NCBI RefSeq assembly: GCF_016110345.1
Contig: NZ_AP019011.1
Span: 1,116,001-1,180,000 of the forward strand
Direction: 5' to 3'
Length of the DNA stretch: 64,000 nucleotides
Origin: Fluviibacter phosphoraccumulans
GTDB lineage: Bacteria; Pseudomonadota; Gammaproteobacteria; Burkholderiales; Rhodocyclaceae
Both the position numbers and the translations under genes were made by a program. Positions 16,728 to 25,596 of this stretch are shown in pieces; position 1 is the stretch's first letter, and the number at the start of each line of letters is the position of its first letter. Under the pieces are notes generated by a model. That model saw only the letters and a list, made by a program, of their open reading frames with translations, was not told where the DNA came from and did not search any database.

Positions 16728-18299
16728 TTATTCCCACTCAATAGTTGCTGGCGGCTTACCCGAGATGTCATAGACTACCCGGTTAATGCCACGGACTTCA
16801 TTAATGATGCGGTTGCTGACTTTGCCCAGCAGACTATGCGGTAGTTCTGCCCAATGCGCCGTCATGAAGTCCTGCGTTTCAACAGCGCGTAGCGCCACAA
16901 CATATTCATAGGTACGGCCATCGCCCATGACACCGACGCTCTTGACAGGCAGGAATACGGCAAAGGCTTGCGAGGTCTTTTCGTACCAGCCGGCGGCGCG
17001 TAACTCATCAATGAAGATGGCGTCCGCACGGCGCAGCAGATCGGCGAAGTCTTTTCTAACTTCACCCAGGATACGCACGCCCAGACCGGGGCCCGGGAAC
17101 GGATGACGGTAAACCATGTCGTGCGGCAGACCCAGCGCAACGCCCAGTTCGCGGACTTCGTCTTTGAACAGTTCGCGCAGCGGTTCAAGCAGCTTGAGCT
17201 TCATGTGCTCCGGCAAGCCGCCGACGTTATGGTGCGATTTAATGGTGTGGGCTTTACCGGTTTTGGCACCTGCGGATTCAATGACATCCGGATAGATAGT
17301 GCCCTGGGCCAGCCATTTGGCGTTAACCAGCTTCTTCGATTCAGCATCGAAGACTTCGACGAATTCACGGCCGATGATTTTGCGCTTCTGCTCCGGATCA
17401 CTGACACCCTTCAGGTGCCCCAGAAACTGTTCGGTCGCATCCACATGAACGACTTTAACGCCTAAACCGCGCGCAAAGGTTTCCATCACCTGCTCTGCTT
17501 CATTCAAGCGCAGCAGACCGTTATCAACAAACACGCAGGTCAGTTGATCACCGATGGCACGATGAATGAGTGCGGCGGCGACTGACGAATCAACACCACC
17601 GGACAAACCAAGGATGACTTCTTCGTTACCTACCTGGGCGCGGATCTTGGCAACGGCCTCTTCCACGTAGTTGGGCATGGTCCAGTCACGACCACAACCA
17701 CAGATGTCATGCACGAAGCGGGCAAACATTTCCTTGCCCTTAAGCGTATGCGTCACTTCCGGATGAAATTGCACGGCATAGTAACCACGATCTTCGTCGG
17801 CCATGGCGGCAACGGGTGTTGATTCATTATCGCCAATCACCTTGAAGCCCGGTGGCAGCTGGGTGACTTTGTCACCATGGCTCATCCAGACGTCAAGGAG
17901 ACCGTGGCCTTGATCGCTTTCACGATCCTGCAAGCCTGAAAACAGTTTGGAATGACCACGGGCACGCATTTCGGCATAACCGAACTCACGTTTGTTCGAG
18001 CTTTCGACCTTGCCGCCCAGCTGCTCGGCCATGGTCTGCATACCGTAGCAGATTCCAAGCACAGGCACGCCCAGTTCAAACACGGCTTGCGGGGCTTTCC
18101 AATCGGTGGCTTCGTAAACCGAATTAGGCCCACCCGACAAAATAATGCCTTGCGGATTAAAGCTGCGAACAAAGTCATCGCTCACATCAAAAGGATGCAG
18201 CTCACAGTACACCTGCTGTTCACGCACACGGCGTGCAATCAGCTGCGTTAGCTGCGAACCGAAATCAAGAACAAGAATCTTCTGATGCGAACGTGACAT
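16728..18299 (-). CDS. guaA: GMP synthase (glutamine-hydrolysing)
   Basis: Converts XMP to GMP using glutamine and ATP. The 523-residue protein has the class I glutamine amidotransferase domain first (nucleophile Cys84 in LGICYGMQ; FHPEVTH with the catalytic His and Glu), then the ATP-pyrophosphatase P-loop GLSGGVDSSVAA, and the GuaA dimerisation domain ending in KPPATIEWE, the family's invariant C-terminus. It lies 9 bases after guaB on the same strand, the standard guaBA operon. Confidence 0.97.
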   Translation of the reverse strand: MSRSHQKILVLDFGSQLTQLIARRVREQQVYCELHPFDVSDDFVRSFNPQGIILSGGPNSVYEATDWKAPQAVFELGVPVLGICYGMQTMAEQLGGKVESSNKREFGYAEMRARGHSKLFSGLQDRESDQGHGLLDVWMSHGDKVTQLPPGFKVIGDNESTPVAAMADEDRGYYAVQFHPEVTHTLKGKEMFARFVHDICGCGRDWTMPNYVEEAVAKIRAQVGNEEVILGLSGGVDSSVAAALIHRAIGDQLTCVFVDNGLLRLNEAEQVMETFARGLGVKVVHVDATEQFLGHLKGVSDPEQKRKIIGREFVEVFDAESKKLVNAKWLAQGTIYPDVIESAGAKTGKAHTIKSHHNVGGLPEHMKLKLLEPLRELFKDEVRELGVALGLPHDMVYRHPFPGPGLGVRILGEVRKDFADLLRRADAIFIDELRAAGWYEKTSQAFAVFLPVKSVGVMGDGRTYEYVVALRAVETQDFMTAHWAELPHSLLGKVSNRIINEVRGINRVVYDISGKPPATIEWE

Positions 18300-18308
18300 A
18301 AGACTTAT

Positions 18309-19772
18309 TTATTCAACGTGGTAGTTAGGTGCTTCTTTGGTGATCTGCACATCGTGAACATGCGACTCGCGTACGCCTGCCGAAGTGATCTCAACAAATT
18401 GAGCCTGCTTGTGCATATTGGCAATGGTGGCGCAACCCAGATAACCCATCGACGAGCGCAGACCGCCCATCAACTGGTGGATCACAGCCAGCACCGAGCC
18501 TTTGTACGGTACGCGACCTTCGATACCTTCCGGCACGAACTTATCGACGTTGGCAGTGTTTTCCTGGAAGTAACGATCGCTCGAACCAGCCTGCATGGCG
18601 CCCAGCGAACCCATACCCCGGTAGCTCTTGTAGGAGCGGCCCTGGAAGAGCTCGACTTCACCCGGCGCTTCTTCAGTACCAGCGAACAATCCACCCAGCA
18701 TCACGCAATTAGCGCCGGCCGCGATGGCCTTGGCGATATCACCCGAGAAACGGATACCACCATCCGCCACCAGTGGCACGCCCGTGCCTTCCAGGGCTTT
18801 AGCGACATTGGCAATGGCTGTGATCTGTGGCACGCCCACACCAGCAACGATACGGGTCGTACAAATGGAACCCGGGCCGATACCAACCTTAACGCCGTCG
18901 GCACCATGATCCGCTAGTGCACGTGCGGCATCTGCTGTGGCGATATTGCCGCCAATGACTTGTACCTGCGGATAGTTTTTCTTGACCCACTGAACGCGAT
19001 CGAGCACGCCCTGTGAGTGACCATGCGCGGTATCAACGACGATGACATCAACACCGGCTTCGGCCAATAGCTCAACACGCTCTTCCGTACCGGCACCGAC
19101 ACCCACCGCAGCACCTGCACGCAAACGACCGGCGGCATCTTTGGATGCGTTCGGGTGTTCAGTCGCCTTGAGAATATCTTTTACGGTAATCAGACCGTGC
19201 AACTGGTATTCATCATCCACCACCAGCACACGTTCGATACGGTGCTGATGCATCAAGGCCTTGGCTTCTTCGATGCTGCCGCCTTCTCGTACTGTGACCA
19301 GACGCTTACGCGGAGTCATGATCTGGCGGACGGCCTGGTCCAGGTTGTCTTCGAAGCGCAGATCGCGATTAGTGACAATACCAACCACTTTGCCGCCCTT
19401 ATCCAGAACTGGCAGCCCCGAAATGCGATGTTGACGCGTCAGCGCCAGGACATCACGCACGGTCATATTCGGATTAATCGTGATCGGGTCTTTCAGCACC
19501 CCCGATTCATAACGCTTGACCTTGGACACCTCGGCAGCTTGTTGGGCCGGGGTCAGGTTTTTATGAATGATGCCAATACCACCCTCTTGCGCCAGCGCAA
19601 TGGCCAGACGTCCCTCTGTCACCGTATCCATCGCGGCAGAGAGTAGTGGTAAATTAAGCGTAATGTCGCGCGTCAGACGCGTTTGCAGTGACACATCGCG
19701 CGGAAGAATTGCGGAGTGCGCCGGAACAAGCAAAACGTCGTCAAAAGTGAGCGCTTTTTGAATAAGCTGCAT
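18309..19772 (-). CDS. guaB: Inosine-5'-monophosphate dehydrogenase
   Basis: Oxidises IMP to XMP with NAD, the committed step to guanine nucleotides. The 487-residue protein has the split TIM barrel with a CBS-domain pair at about 93-205. The catalytic loop GIGPGSICTTRIVAGVG puts the nucleophile at Cys304. The start chosen is the ATG at 19772 (MQLIQKALTFDDVLL), the usual N-terminus; an in-frame start five codons upstream has no family support. A consensus -10 box lies about 30 bases upstream. The first gene of guaBA; divergent from the DUF4124-type gene. Confidence 0.96.
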   Translation of the reverse strand: MQLIQKALTFDDVLLVPAHSAILPRDVSLQTRLTRDITLNLPLLSAAMDTVTEGRLAIALAQEGGIGIIHKNLTPAQQAAEVSKVKRYESGVLKDPITINPNMTVRDVLALTRQHRISGLPVLDKGGKVVGIVTNRDLRFEDNLDQAVRQIMTPRKRLVTVREGGSIEEAKALMHQHRIERVLVVDDEYQLHGLITVKDILKATEHPNASKDAAGRLRAGAAVGVGAGTEERVELLAEAGVDVIVVDTAHGHSQGVLDRVQWVKKNYPQVQVIGGNIATADAARALADHGADGVKVGIGPGSICTTRIVAGVGVPQITAIANVAKALEGTGVPLVADGGIRFSGDIAKAIAAGANCVMLGGLFAGTEEAPGEVELFQGRSYKSYRGMGSLGAMQAGSSDRYFQENTANVDKFVPEGIEGRVPYKGSVLAVIHQLMGGLRSSMGYLGCATIANMHKQAQFVEITSAGVRESHVHDVQITKEAPNYHVE

Positions 19773-19800
19773 GGTGCCAAGCCCCAAGACACAAAACGAT

Positions 19801-19806
19801 ATTATA
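19801..19806 (-). promoter_or_regulatory. Candidate -10 element for guaBA
   Basis: TATAAT on the minus strand, about 29 bases before the guaB ATG. It is a perfect -10 hexamer, but no convincing -35 box lies at 16-18 bases, so an activator or a weak extended promoter would be needed. Predicted only. Confidence 0.4.
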
Positions 19807-19847
19807 CGGAACTATCCCCATCTCGTCTTGTCTCCGTACCAGTTCTT

Positions 19848-20294
19848 ATGACTCTTTCCCCGACCCCAAAGGCGCTTTTAGTGCTGGCAACGTGCTTTTT
19901 AGCCCTGATGAACACCCCTGCCCTGGCGCAAATACAGACAGGCCGTGCAGCCAACGGCACGCTCTGGATCTCTGATCAGCCTTTACCGAGCGGGGTTAAA
20001 GGCAGCTTGGCTGACCCAGACCAAGTCTTAAGATTGCCGCCTGAGCCTAAAACAGGCCAACCATCAGTGCCGCCCAGCAAAACACCGGACACCAAACCAA
20101 CCGCCAGAAAGCTGACAGCCGAGGAACAAGCAACCTGCCAGCGTGTCAGTCAACGCTATAACGATAGTAAAAGCACGCTGGAGCAGACGGAGAAAGCCAA
20201 AGCCAGTGGCCGATTGCTGATTCCCGAGTCCGGATTGGTCACCATGCGCCAGAATCTGGCAACGCTGGAACGCATGCGCTCACTCTGTCAGTAA
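19848..20294 (+). CDS. Exported DUF4124-type protein
   Basis: The 148-residue protein begins with a clear Sec signal peptide (hydrophobic core ALLVLATCFLALMN, cleavage likely after ALA). It continues with GRAANGTLWISDQPLPSGV, in the style of the short periplasmic DUF4124 domain, in which the polypeptide opens with a small beta unit. The second half is polar and rich in Lys, Thr, Gln and Pro, with a helical, charged end (RVSQRYNDSKSTLEQTEKAK). Its function is unknown. The ATG at 19848 was chosen because it starts the signal peptide; the frame is open upstream into the guaB region. It converges on rnfH with a 1-base gap. Confidence 0.72.
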   Translation: MTLSPTPKALLVLATCFLALMNTPALAQIQTGRAANGTLWISDQPLPSGVKGSLADPDQVLRLPPEPKTGQPSVPPSKTPDTKPTARKLTAEEQATCQRVSQRYNDSKSTLEQTEKAKASGRLLIPESGLVTMRQNLATLERMRSLCQ

Positions 20295-20295
20295 C

Positions 20296-20610
20296 TTACT
20301 CAGTGGTATTGAGTTCAGCCGCGCCCCGCTTCATGACCTTGCCTTCAGCCGCCTTCTGACGACGCACTTCTTTGGGGTCGGCGATCAGCGGACGGTAAAT
20401 TTCTACCCGATCACGGTCGCGCAAGACCGCATCGGCTTTCACCAGCTTGGCAAACACGCCGAGCTTGTTCAGACCACCCGGCTCTATTTCCGGGTATTTC
20501 TGTAGCAACCCGGAGGCCTCAACCGCCTGCATCACGGTTGAACCTTCGGGAAGGTCTAGCGCGACCAATTCCTGACGATCGGCCAGCGCGTAGCAAATTT
20601 CGATTTTCAT
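20296..20610 (-). CDS. rnfH: RnfH family ubiquitin-like protein
   Basis: A 104-residue member of the RnfH (UPF0125) family with a beta-grasp fold. It opens with IEICYALADRQELVALDLPEGSTV and contains VEIYRPLIADPKEVRRQKAAEG, the typical C-terminal signature. The biochemical role is unknown; in other genomes it is found with ratA and smpB, as here. It overlaps the ratA stop by 4 bases, so the two are translationally coupled. Confidence 0.9.
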   Translation of the reverse strand: MKIEICYALADRQELVALDLPEGSTVMQAVEASGLLQKYPEIEPGGLNKLGVFAKLVKADAVLRDRDRVEIYRPLIADPKEVRRQKAAEGKVMKRGAAELNTTE

Positions 20611-21044
20611 GGTGCTTTATAAACCTGTGCCGCCCTCTGTACAAAGGCTTCTATGAACGTATTGGCAATCCGGCTGAAGACCGGGCCAATGATCTTTTCG
20701 AACAGCTTACTGGAAAATTCGTAACTCAACCGGAACTCGATTTTGCAGGCACCTGCTCCCAATGGCTTGAAATGCCAAGCGCCATCGAATCGTCGGAATG
20801 GCCCATCAACCAGCTTAATGGTCATCTGACTAGGGAAGACTTTGGCATTTTCGGTGGTGAAATGCGACTTCACACTCAGGAAATCAATGTGCAGGGTTGC
20901 CACCGTTTTATGGTCGTCCCTGTATTTAAGCTCTGCCTTGGCGCACCAGGGCAGAAACTGGGTATAACTCTCAACGTCATCGACCAGCGCATACATCTGC
21001 TCAGCAGAGTGTTCGATGAGGACTGTTTTTTCGACAAGCGCCAT
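20607..21044 (-). CDS. ratA: RatA / COQ10-type START domain protein
   Basis: A 145-residue START/Bet v1-like protein of the RatA-COQ10 family. Conserved blocks include ALVDDVESYTQFLPWC, FTTENAKVFPSQMTIKLVDGPF and LSYEFSSKLFEKIIGPVF. Eukaryotic COQ10 binds coenzyme Q and assists respiration; E. coli RatA was reported to block ribosome subunit association and was named as a toxin. The adjacent rnfH is not a convincing antitoxin, so a ubiquinone-related role is at least as likely. It is divergent from smpB, with 61 bases between. Confidence 0.9.
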   Translation of the reverse strand: MALVEKTVLIEHSAEQMYALVDDVESYTQFLPWCAKAELKYRDDHKTVATLHIDFLSVKSHFTTENAKVFPSQMTIKLVDGPFRRFDGAWHFKPLGAGACKIEFRLSYEFSSKLFEKIIGPVFSRIANTFIEAFVQRAAQVYKAP

Positions 21045-21105
21045 AAAGAGCGGAGTTTCCGTTAAGGATTGCTAGAATGCCTTATTTTAGCGAATAGAAG
21101 CACTC

Positions 21106-21555
21106 ATGAGCATCGTTTCCAACAAGAAGGCCTTTCACGAGTACTTTATCGAAGAACAATTCGAGGCTGGGCTGTGTCTGGAAGGTTGGGAGTGCAAAGC
21201 CATCCGCGCCGGTCGTATACAGATTAAAGAAGCTTACGTCGTTGTTTTAAATGGTGAGCTTTTTATTATTGGCATGCACATTACACCGCTCATTTCGGCA
21301 TCGACCCATGTTCATCCTGATGCCACGCGCACCCGCAAACTGTTACTCAACCGTCGCGAAATTGATACGCTGATCGGCAAGGTCGAACGTGCTGGCTATG
21401 CACTAGTGCCGATTGATCTGCATTACAGCAAGGGGCGCATCAAGGCGCAGATTGGTCTCGCCAAAGGTAAGAAACTGCACGACAAACGCGACACCGAAAA
21501 AGAAAAAGACTGGAAGCGCGAGCAAGGTCGTCTGCTCAAAACACAGGTTCGTTAA
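21106..21555 (+). CDS. smpB: SsrA-binding protein SmpB
   Basis: Binds tmRNA and delivers it to stalled ribosomes for trans-translation. The 149-residue protein contains NKKAFHEYFIEEQFEAGL, LEGWECKAIRAGR, the central beta-barrel, and a basic C-terminal tail (KKLHDKRDTEKEKDWKREQ) that occupies the mRNA channel. The length and motifs match the family. No tmRNA gene (ssrA) is recognisable in the window. Confidence 0.97.
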   Translation: MSIVSNKKAFHEYFIEEQFEAGLCLEGWECKAIRAGRIQIKEAYVVVLNGELFIIGMHITPLISASTHVHPDATRTRKLLLNRREIDTLIGKVERAGYALVPIDLHYSKGRIKAQIGLAKGKKLHDKRDTEKEKDWKREQGRLLKTQVR

Positions 21556-21575
21556 ACCCCTAGCGCCACTAAGCC

Positions 21576-22211
21576 ATGCTGATTCCCTCACATATTGTTC
21601 AGGCAAACGACACCCTCATTTACGGCCTTGGCTTGGCCGCGTCAGTGGTCTGTGCCGTCACCGGCGTACTGGTTGCCCGCGACAAGGGCGTTGATCTCTT
21701 TGGCGCTTTGATGGCCGGCGTCGCCACCTCACTCGGTGGCGGTACGGTACGCGACCTCTTACTCGGTCGAAAGGTTTTCTGGATGGCGGACGAAACCTAT
21801 CTCTGGGTCACCGTCATCACCGCCATGCTGACGTTCTTCATCACCCGTGTGCGGCATCTGCCAGAAAAACTCTTCCTGATTCCAGATGCGATTGGTCTGG
21901 CGCTCTTTGCCATTGTGGGTACGCAAGTGGCGCTGGATTGGAATATGCCCTGGCTCACCGCCAGCCTGCTCGGCGTGCTTACCGCGGTATTAGGGGGGCT
22001 ACTGCGCGATGTGATGATCAATGAAGTGCCGCTGGTTTTTTCCAGCGAGCTTTATGCCACTGCCGCCTGGTTTGGTTCAATCACGTTGATCATTCTGGAT
22101 GCACTGGGCGTGCAGGCCACCGTTGCCGCCTGGGCGGGTATCCTGGTCTGCATCATGGTCCGCCTGATGGCGATCCGCTGGAAAGTGACCCTGCCCCGTT
22201 TTAAACATTAG
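21576..22211 (+). CDS. TRIC/UPF0126 (YicG-type) membrane protein
   Basis: The 211-residue inner-membrane protein has about seven transmembrane segments and the duplicated glycine-rich repeat of the family: GGGTVRDLLLGR in the first half and GGLLRDVMINEVPLVF in the second. Bacterial and archaeal members of this family form trimeric cation channels related to animal TRIC; the physiological role of YicG-like proteins is unclear. It begins 20 bases after smpB, so the two probably share a transcript that ends at the strong terminator just downstream. Confidence 0.87.
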   Translation: MLIPSHIVQANDTLIYGLGLAASVVCAVTGVLVARDKGVDLFGALMAGVATSLGGGTVRDLLLGRKVFWMADETYLWVTVITAMLTFFITRVRHLPEKLFLIPDAIGLALFAIVGTQVALDWNMPWLTASLLGVLTAVLGGLLRDVMINEVPLVFSSELYATAAWFGSITLIILDALGVQATVAAWAGILVCIMVRLMAIRWKVTLPRFKH

Positions 22212-22218
22212 GCATAAA

Positions 22219-22245
22219 AAAACCGGGGCTACTGGCCCCGGTTTT
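22219..22245. terminator. Bidirectional rho-independent terminator
   Basis: AAAACCGGGGC (22219-22229) pairs perfectly with GCCCCGGTTTT (22235-22245) across a 5-base loop, with A- and T-tracts on the flanks. It sits between the convergent TRIC-type gene and ppsA and can end both transcripts. Confidence 0.88.
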
Positions 22246-22262
22246 CATTTCATCAGAATAGT

Positions 22263-24632
22263 TTAACCGCGTTTCGCGATCTGCTGCCAAGTCTCAATTA
22301 CGGTGTCTGGGTTTAGAGACAGACTGGTAATCCCCTTATTCGTCAACCATTCAGCCAGATCCGGGTGATCCGAAGGTCCCTGTCCGCAAATACCAATATA
22401 TTTGCCAGCCTTGTTACAGGCTTCAATGGCGCGCTCCAGCAGAATCTTCACAGCCGGGTCACGCTCATCAAACAGCGACGCCACCAGACCCGAGTCACGA
22501 TCCAAGCCCAAGGTCAGTTGCGTCAAATCGTTCGAACCAATCGACATGCCGTCAAAGTATTCCAGGAACTGATCCGCCAGCAGTGCATTCGACGGAATCT
22601 CGCACATCATGATGAGTTTAAGATCATGCTCACCACGACGCAGACCGTGCCCTGCCAATAGCTTTTCGACCTGAGCGGCTTCACCCAGGGTGCGTACAAA
22701 TGGCACCATCAACTGTACGTTCGTATAGCCAAGAATCTCGCGAACCGTGCGCATGGCTTTGCATTCCATGGCAAAGCAATCCTGGAAAGTCTGAGCGATA
22801 TAACGTGATGCACCACGGAAGCCCAACATGGGGTTTTCTTCTTCCGGCTCATACAGATCGCCACCAAGCAGCTTGCGATATTCATTCGACTTGAAGTCAG
22901 ACAGACGCACGATCACCGGTTTTGGCCAGAAGGCAGCTGCAATGGTGGCAACGCCTTCGACCAGCTTGTCGGTAAAGAAGCTGACTGGGTCGGCATAACC
23001 ACGGGCGCGACGTTCGATCTCTTCACGCTTACTGGCTGGCAAGCGATCGATTTCGAGAATGGCTTTCGGGTGCACGCCGATGATGTTGTTGATGATGAAT
23101 TCAACGCGGGCCAGGCCGACGCCTTCATTCGGCAGTTGCGCGAAGTCGAAAGCCAGCTCGGGGTTGCCGACGTTCATCATAATCTTGACCGGAATTTCTG
23201 GCAGTTCACCCAGATCACGCGTCGTGATTTCGTATTCCTGCGCGCCACGGTACACATGACCGGTATCGCCTTCGGCACAAGAGACCGTAACGACTTCACC
23301 TTCGGTCAAAGTTTCGGTGGCATCGCCACAACCAACGATTGCCGGAATTCCTAGCTCACGCGCAATAATCGCCGCGTGACAAGTACGACCGCCACGGTTG
23401 GTGACAATGGCTGCTGCACGCTTCATGACTGGCTCCCAGTTCGGGTCGGTCATATCCGCCACCAGCACATCGCCAGGCTTTACGGTATTCATTTGCGAAG
23501 GATCACTGACCACGCGCACCGGGCCAACACCAATCTTCTGACCAATGGCACGGCCCGAGGCCAGCACTTTGCCGTAAGACTTGAGCGCAAACTTCTCGAC
23601 CTTATCCTTGGACTCTTGCGACTTCACGGTTTCCGGACGGGCTTGCAGAATATACAGACGGCCATCCACGCCATCACGACCCCACTCGATATCCATCGGA
23701 CGCTCGTAGTGTTTTTCAATGATGTCGGCAAAGCGGGCCAATTCGAGCACTTCTTCATCACGAATCGAGAACTGCTGACGTTCGGCTTCAGGCACATCCA
23801 CGGTATGGGTCGATTTACCCGCCACATGGTCTGTCGAGAAGATCATCTTGATCAGCTTTGAACCGAGGTTACGACGAATCACTGCCGGACGGCCTTCACG
23901 CAACATGGGCTTATGCACATAGAATTCATCCGGGTTTACCGCACCCTGCACCACCGTTTCACCCAGACCATAAGACGCCGTGACAAAAATGGCATCACGG
24001 AAACCAGATTCGGTATCCAGTGTGAACATCACACCGGCTGCCCCCTTGTCCGAGCGAACCATGCGCTGAATCCCTGCTGACAACGCCACATCGGCATGCG
24101 CAAAGCCTTTATGCACGCGGTAAGCAATGGCGCGATCGTTGTAGAGCGATGCAAACACTTCTTTGATGGCGTGCAGGATGTTATCCAGGCCAATAATGTT
24201 AAGAAAGGTTTCCTGCTGACCGGCAAATGAGGCATCCGGCAAATCTTCCGCCGTTGCCGATGAACGCACGGCAAAAGAGGCATCCGGCCCGCTCTCGGCG
24301 ATCAGCGCCGCGTAATGCACGGCAATTTCTTTTTCCAGTTGAGGCGGAAACGGAGTTTCAACCACCCAGCGGCGGATCTCGGCACCAGTCTTGAGTAACG
24401 CATCGACATCATCCACATCCAGCGAAGCCAGGCTGGCGTTAATACGATCGGCCAGGCCGTTGTGCGCCAGAAAAGCACGATAGGCCTCTGCACTGGTCGC
24501 AAACCCACCCGGGACACGCACGCCGGCATTAGACAGCTGGCTGATCATTTCGCCCAGCGAGGCATTCTTACCGCCGACCTGCTCCACATCGGTCATGCGA
24601 AGTTCTTTAAAGTTGATCACAAAAGCGTTCAT
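22263..24632 (-). CDS. ppsA: Phosphoenolpyruvate synthase
   Basis: Makes PEP, AMP and phosphate from pyruvate, ATP and water for gluconeogenesis. The 789-residue protein has the N-terminal ATP-binding domain (VGGKNASLGEM, SFAVRSSATAEDLPDASFAGQ), the swivelling phosphohistidine domain with His419 in GGRTCHAAIIAREL, and the C-terminal PEP/pyruvate TIM barrel with SIGSNDLTQLTLGLDRDS and the Cys-containing GICGQGPSDHPD. A good ribosome site (AAGGATCT) precedes the ATG. It starts 34 bases after a GntR-type regulator gene on the same strand, and its probable post-translational regulator PpsR is divergent from that gene. Confidence 0.97.
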   Translation of the reverse strand: MNAFVINFKELRMTDVEQVGGKNASLGEMISQLSNAGVRVPGGFATSAEAYRAFLAHNGLADRINASLASLDVDDVDALLKTGAEIRRWVVETPFPPQLEKEIAVHYAALIAESGPDASFAVRSSATAEDLPDASFAGQQETFLNIIGLDNILHAIKEVFASLYNDRAIAYRVHKGFAHADVALSAGIQRMVRSDKGAAGVMFTLDTESGFRDAIFVTASYGLGETVVQGAVNPDEFYVHKPMLREGRPAVIRRNLGSKLIKMIFSTDHVAGKSTHTVDVPEAERQQFSIRDEEVLELARFADIIEKHYERPMDIEWGRDGVDGRLYILQARPETVKSQESKDKVEKFALKSYGKVLASGRAIGQKIGVGPVRVVSDPSQMNTVKPGDVLVADMTDPNWEPVMKRAAAIVTNRGGRTCHAAIIARELGIPAIVGCGDATETLTEGEVVTVSCAEGDTGHVYRGAQEYEITTRDLGELPEIPVKIMMNVGNPELAFDFAQLPNEGVGLARVEFIINNIIGVHPKAILEIDRLPASKREEIERRARGYADPVSFFTDKLVEGVATIAAAFWPKPVIVRLSDFKSNEYRKLLGGDLYEPEEENPMLGFRGASRYIAQTFQDCFAMECKAMRTVREILGYTNVQLMVPFVRTLGEAAQVEKLLAGHGLRRGEHDLKLIMMCEIPSNALLADQFLEYFDGMSIGSNDLTQLTLGLDRDSGLVASLFDERDPAVKILLERAIEACNKAGKYIGICGQGPSDHPDLAEWLTNKGITSLSLNPDTVIETWQQIAKRG

Positions 24633-24666
24633 GAGAGATCCTTAAAGGTTGAAGTGCAATTAAAAA

Positions 24667-25425
24667 TTAAGCAGCAGAAAGACGTCGCTCGGCAGTCTCA
24701 CGGCGTGCCTGAGCACGTTGCGCCTGACTGAGCGTTTCACGAAAAAAACCGGCATGGGTGGCTGCCGCCTGGCGCGCCGCCTCAGGGGATTGATTGATCA
24801 CCGCTTGAACAATCGCGGTACGCTGATCGAGCAGCATGCGGGTCGCCACAGGCACGCTCATCAACTCACCCAGATTAAACAGAATATCTTCCTGCAACAG
24901 GCTGGAAAGCACGCCCGTCAGATGACTGAGAAACACGTTGTGAGCGGCATCAGACAATGCCTGATGAAATTCTTGGTCCGCTTCGGCGGCAGCCACAGCA
25001 TCAGCAGATTCACCAGCGGCATTATGAGCAGCCAGCGCACTTTGCAAGCGCTGAATATCGGCAGCGGTGGCGCGCATCGCGGCCCATTCGGCTGCCTGCG
25101 TTTCAATCAGGGCGCGCATTTCCAGCAGATCAACCTGCAAGTCTGGGTGGTCACTGAGCATCTGCAGCCACGGGTTGGACAGCGTCGCACCCAACAAATC
25201 CGCCACAAAGGTGCCTCCCCCCTGGCGGCTGTGCAGCAAGCCTCGGGATGCCAGTTTCTGAATCGCTTCACGCAAACTGGGGCGCGATACACCTAATTCC
25301 TCAGCCAGCTCGCGCTCGGCCGGCAAGCGATCACCAGGCTTAAGCACGCCCTCGAGAATCCGTTGCTCAAGCTCGTGAGCAACAGTATCTGAAATACGCC
25401 GAACCGGTTGTCGTGTCTGATGCAT
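24667..25425 (-). CDS. GntR/FadR-family transcriptional regulator, probable ppsA regulator
   Basis: The 252-residue protein has an N-terminal winged helix (about 8-75: ISDTVAHELEQRILEG, RLPAERELAEELGVSRPSLR, SRQGGGTFV) and a helical FCD ligand-binding domain. Members of this subfamily (PdhR, LldR, FadR-like) sense pyruvate, lactate or other small acids. The frame stays open upstream, but the conserved N-terminus begins at the ATG at 25425. The gene is probably co-transcribed with ppsA. A palindrome ATTGGT-AAG-ACCAAT lies 9 bases upstream of its start, with a second copy near ppsR, which suggests autoregulation and joint control. The effector is not known. Confidence 0.87.
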   Translation of the reverse strand: MHQTRQPVRRISDTVAHELEQRILEGVLKPGDRLPAERELAEELGVSRPSLREAIQKLASRGLLHSRQGGGTFVADLLGATLSNPWLQMLSDHPDLQVDLLEMRALIETQAAEWAAMRATAADIQRLQSALAAHNAAGESADAVAAAEADQEFHQALSDAAHNVFLSHLTGVLSSLLQEDILFNLGELMSVPVATRMLLDQRTAIVQAVINQSPEAARQAAATHAGFFRETLSQAQRAQARRETAERRLSAA

Positions 25426-25433
25426 AGCGCTTA

Positions 25434-25448
25434 ATTGGTAAGACCAAT
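25434..25448. promoter_or_regulatory. Operator-like palindrome 1 (regulator side)
   Basis: ATTGGT-AAG-ACCAAT is a perfect 6-3-6 palindrome. The GntR/FadR subfamily typically binds TGGT-N3-ACCA-type sites, so this fits the adjacent regulator. It lies just upstream of the regulator's start codon, where binding would block its own transcription. The sequence is seen; the binding is inferred. Confidence 0.68.
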
Positions 25449-25543
25449 AAAAAATCCACAGAGTCTGCAAATGATCGATGCGCGATTCTGACAGAAAAAA
25501 CCTTACAACGCTATGTACTGTTTGATTATTTTTACAACGCCAT

Positions 25544-25556
25544 TTGGTCTTACCAA
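25544..25556. promoter_or_regulatory. Operator-like palindrome 2 (ppsR side)
   Basis: TTGGT-CTT-ACCAA is the reverse complement of the core of palindrome 1 and is identical over 13 bases, including the non-palindromic spacer. The two centres are about 109 bases apart. It lies 40 bases upstream of the ppsR ATG. The repeat of the same 13-mer in one 171-base spacer is strong evidence for a shared regulator. Confidence 0.68.
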
Positions 25557-25596
25557 TTGCCAGCACAAGGACGGCGCGTTTCGATACAATGACGTT

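Noticed and set aside
20296..21044. rnfH-ratA as a toxin-antitoxin pair
   Set aside because: The RatA name suggests a toxin, but both families are conserved housekeeping genes next to smpB, and RnfH has no support as an antitoxin. A COQ10-like role is as likely.
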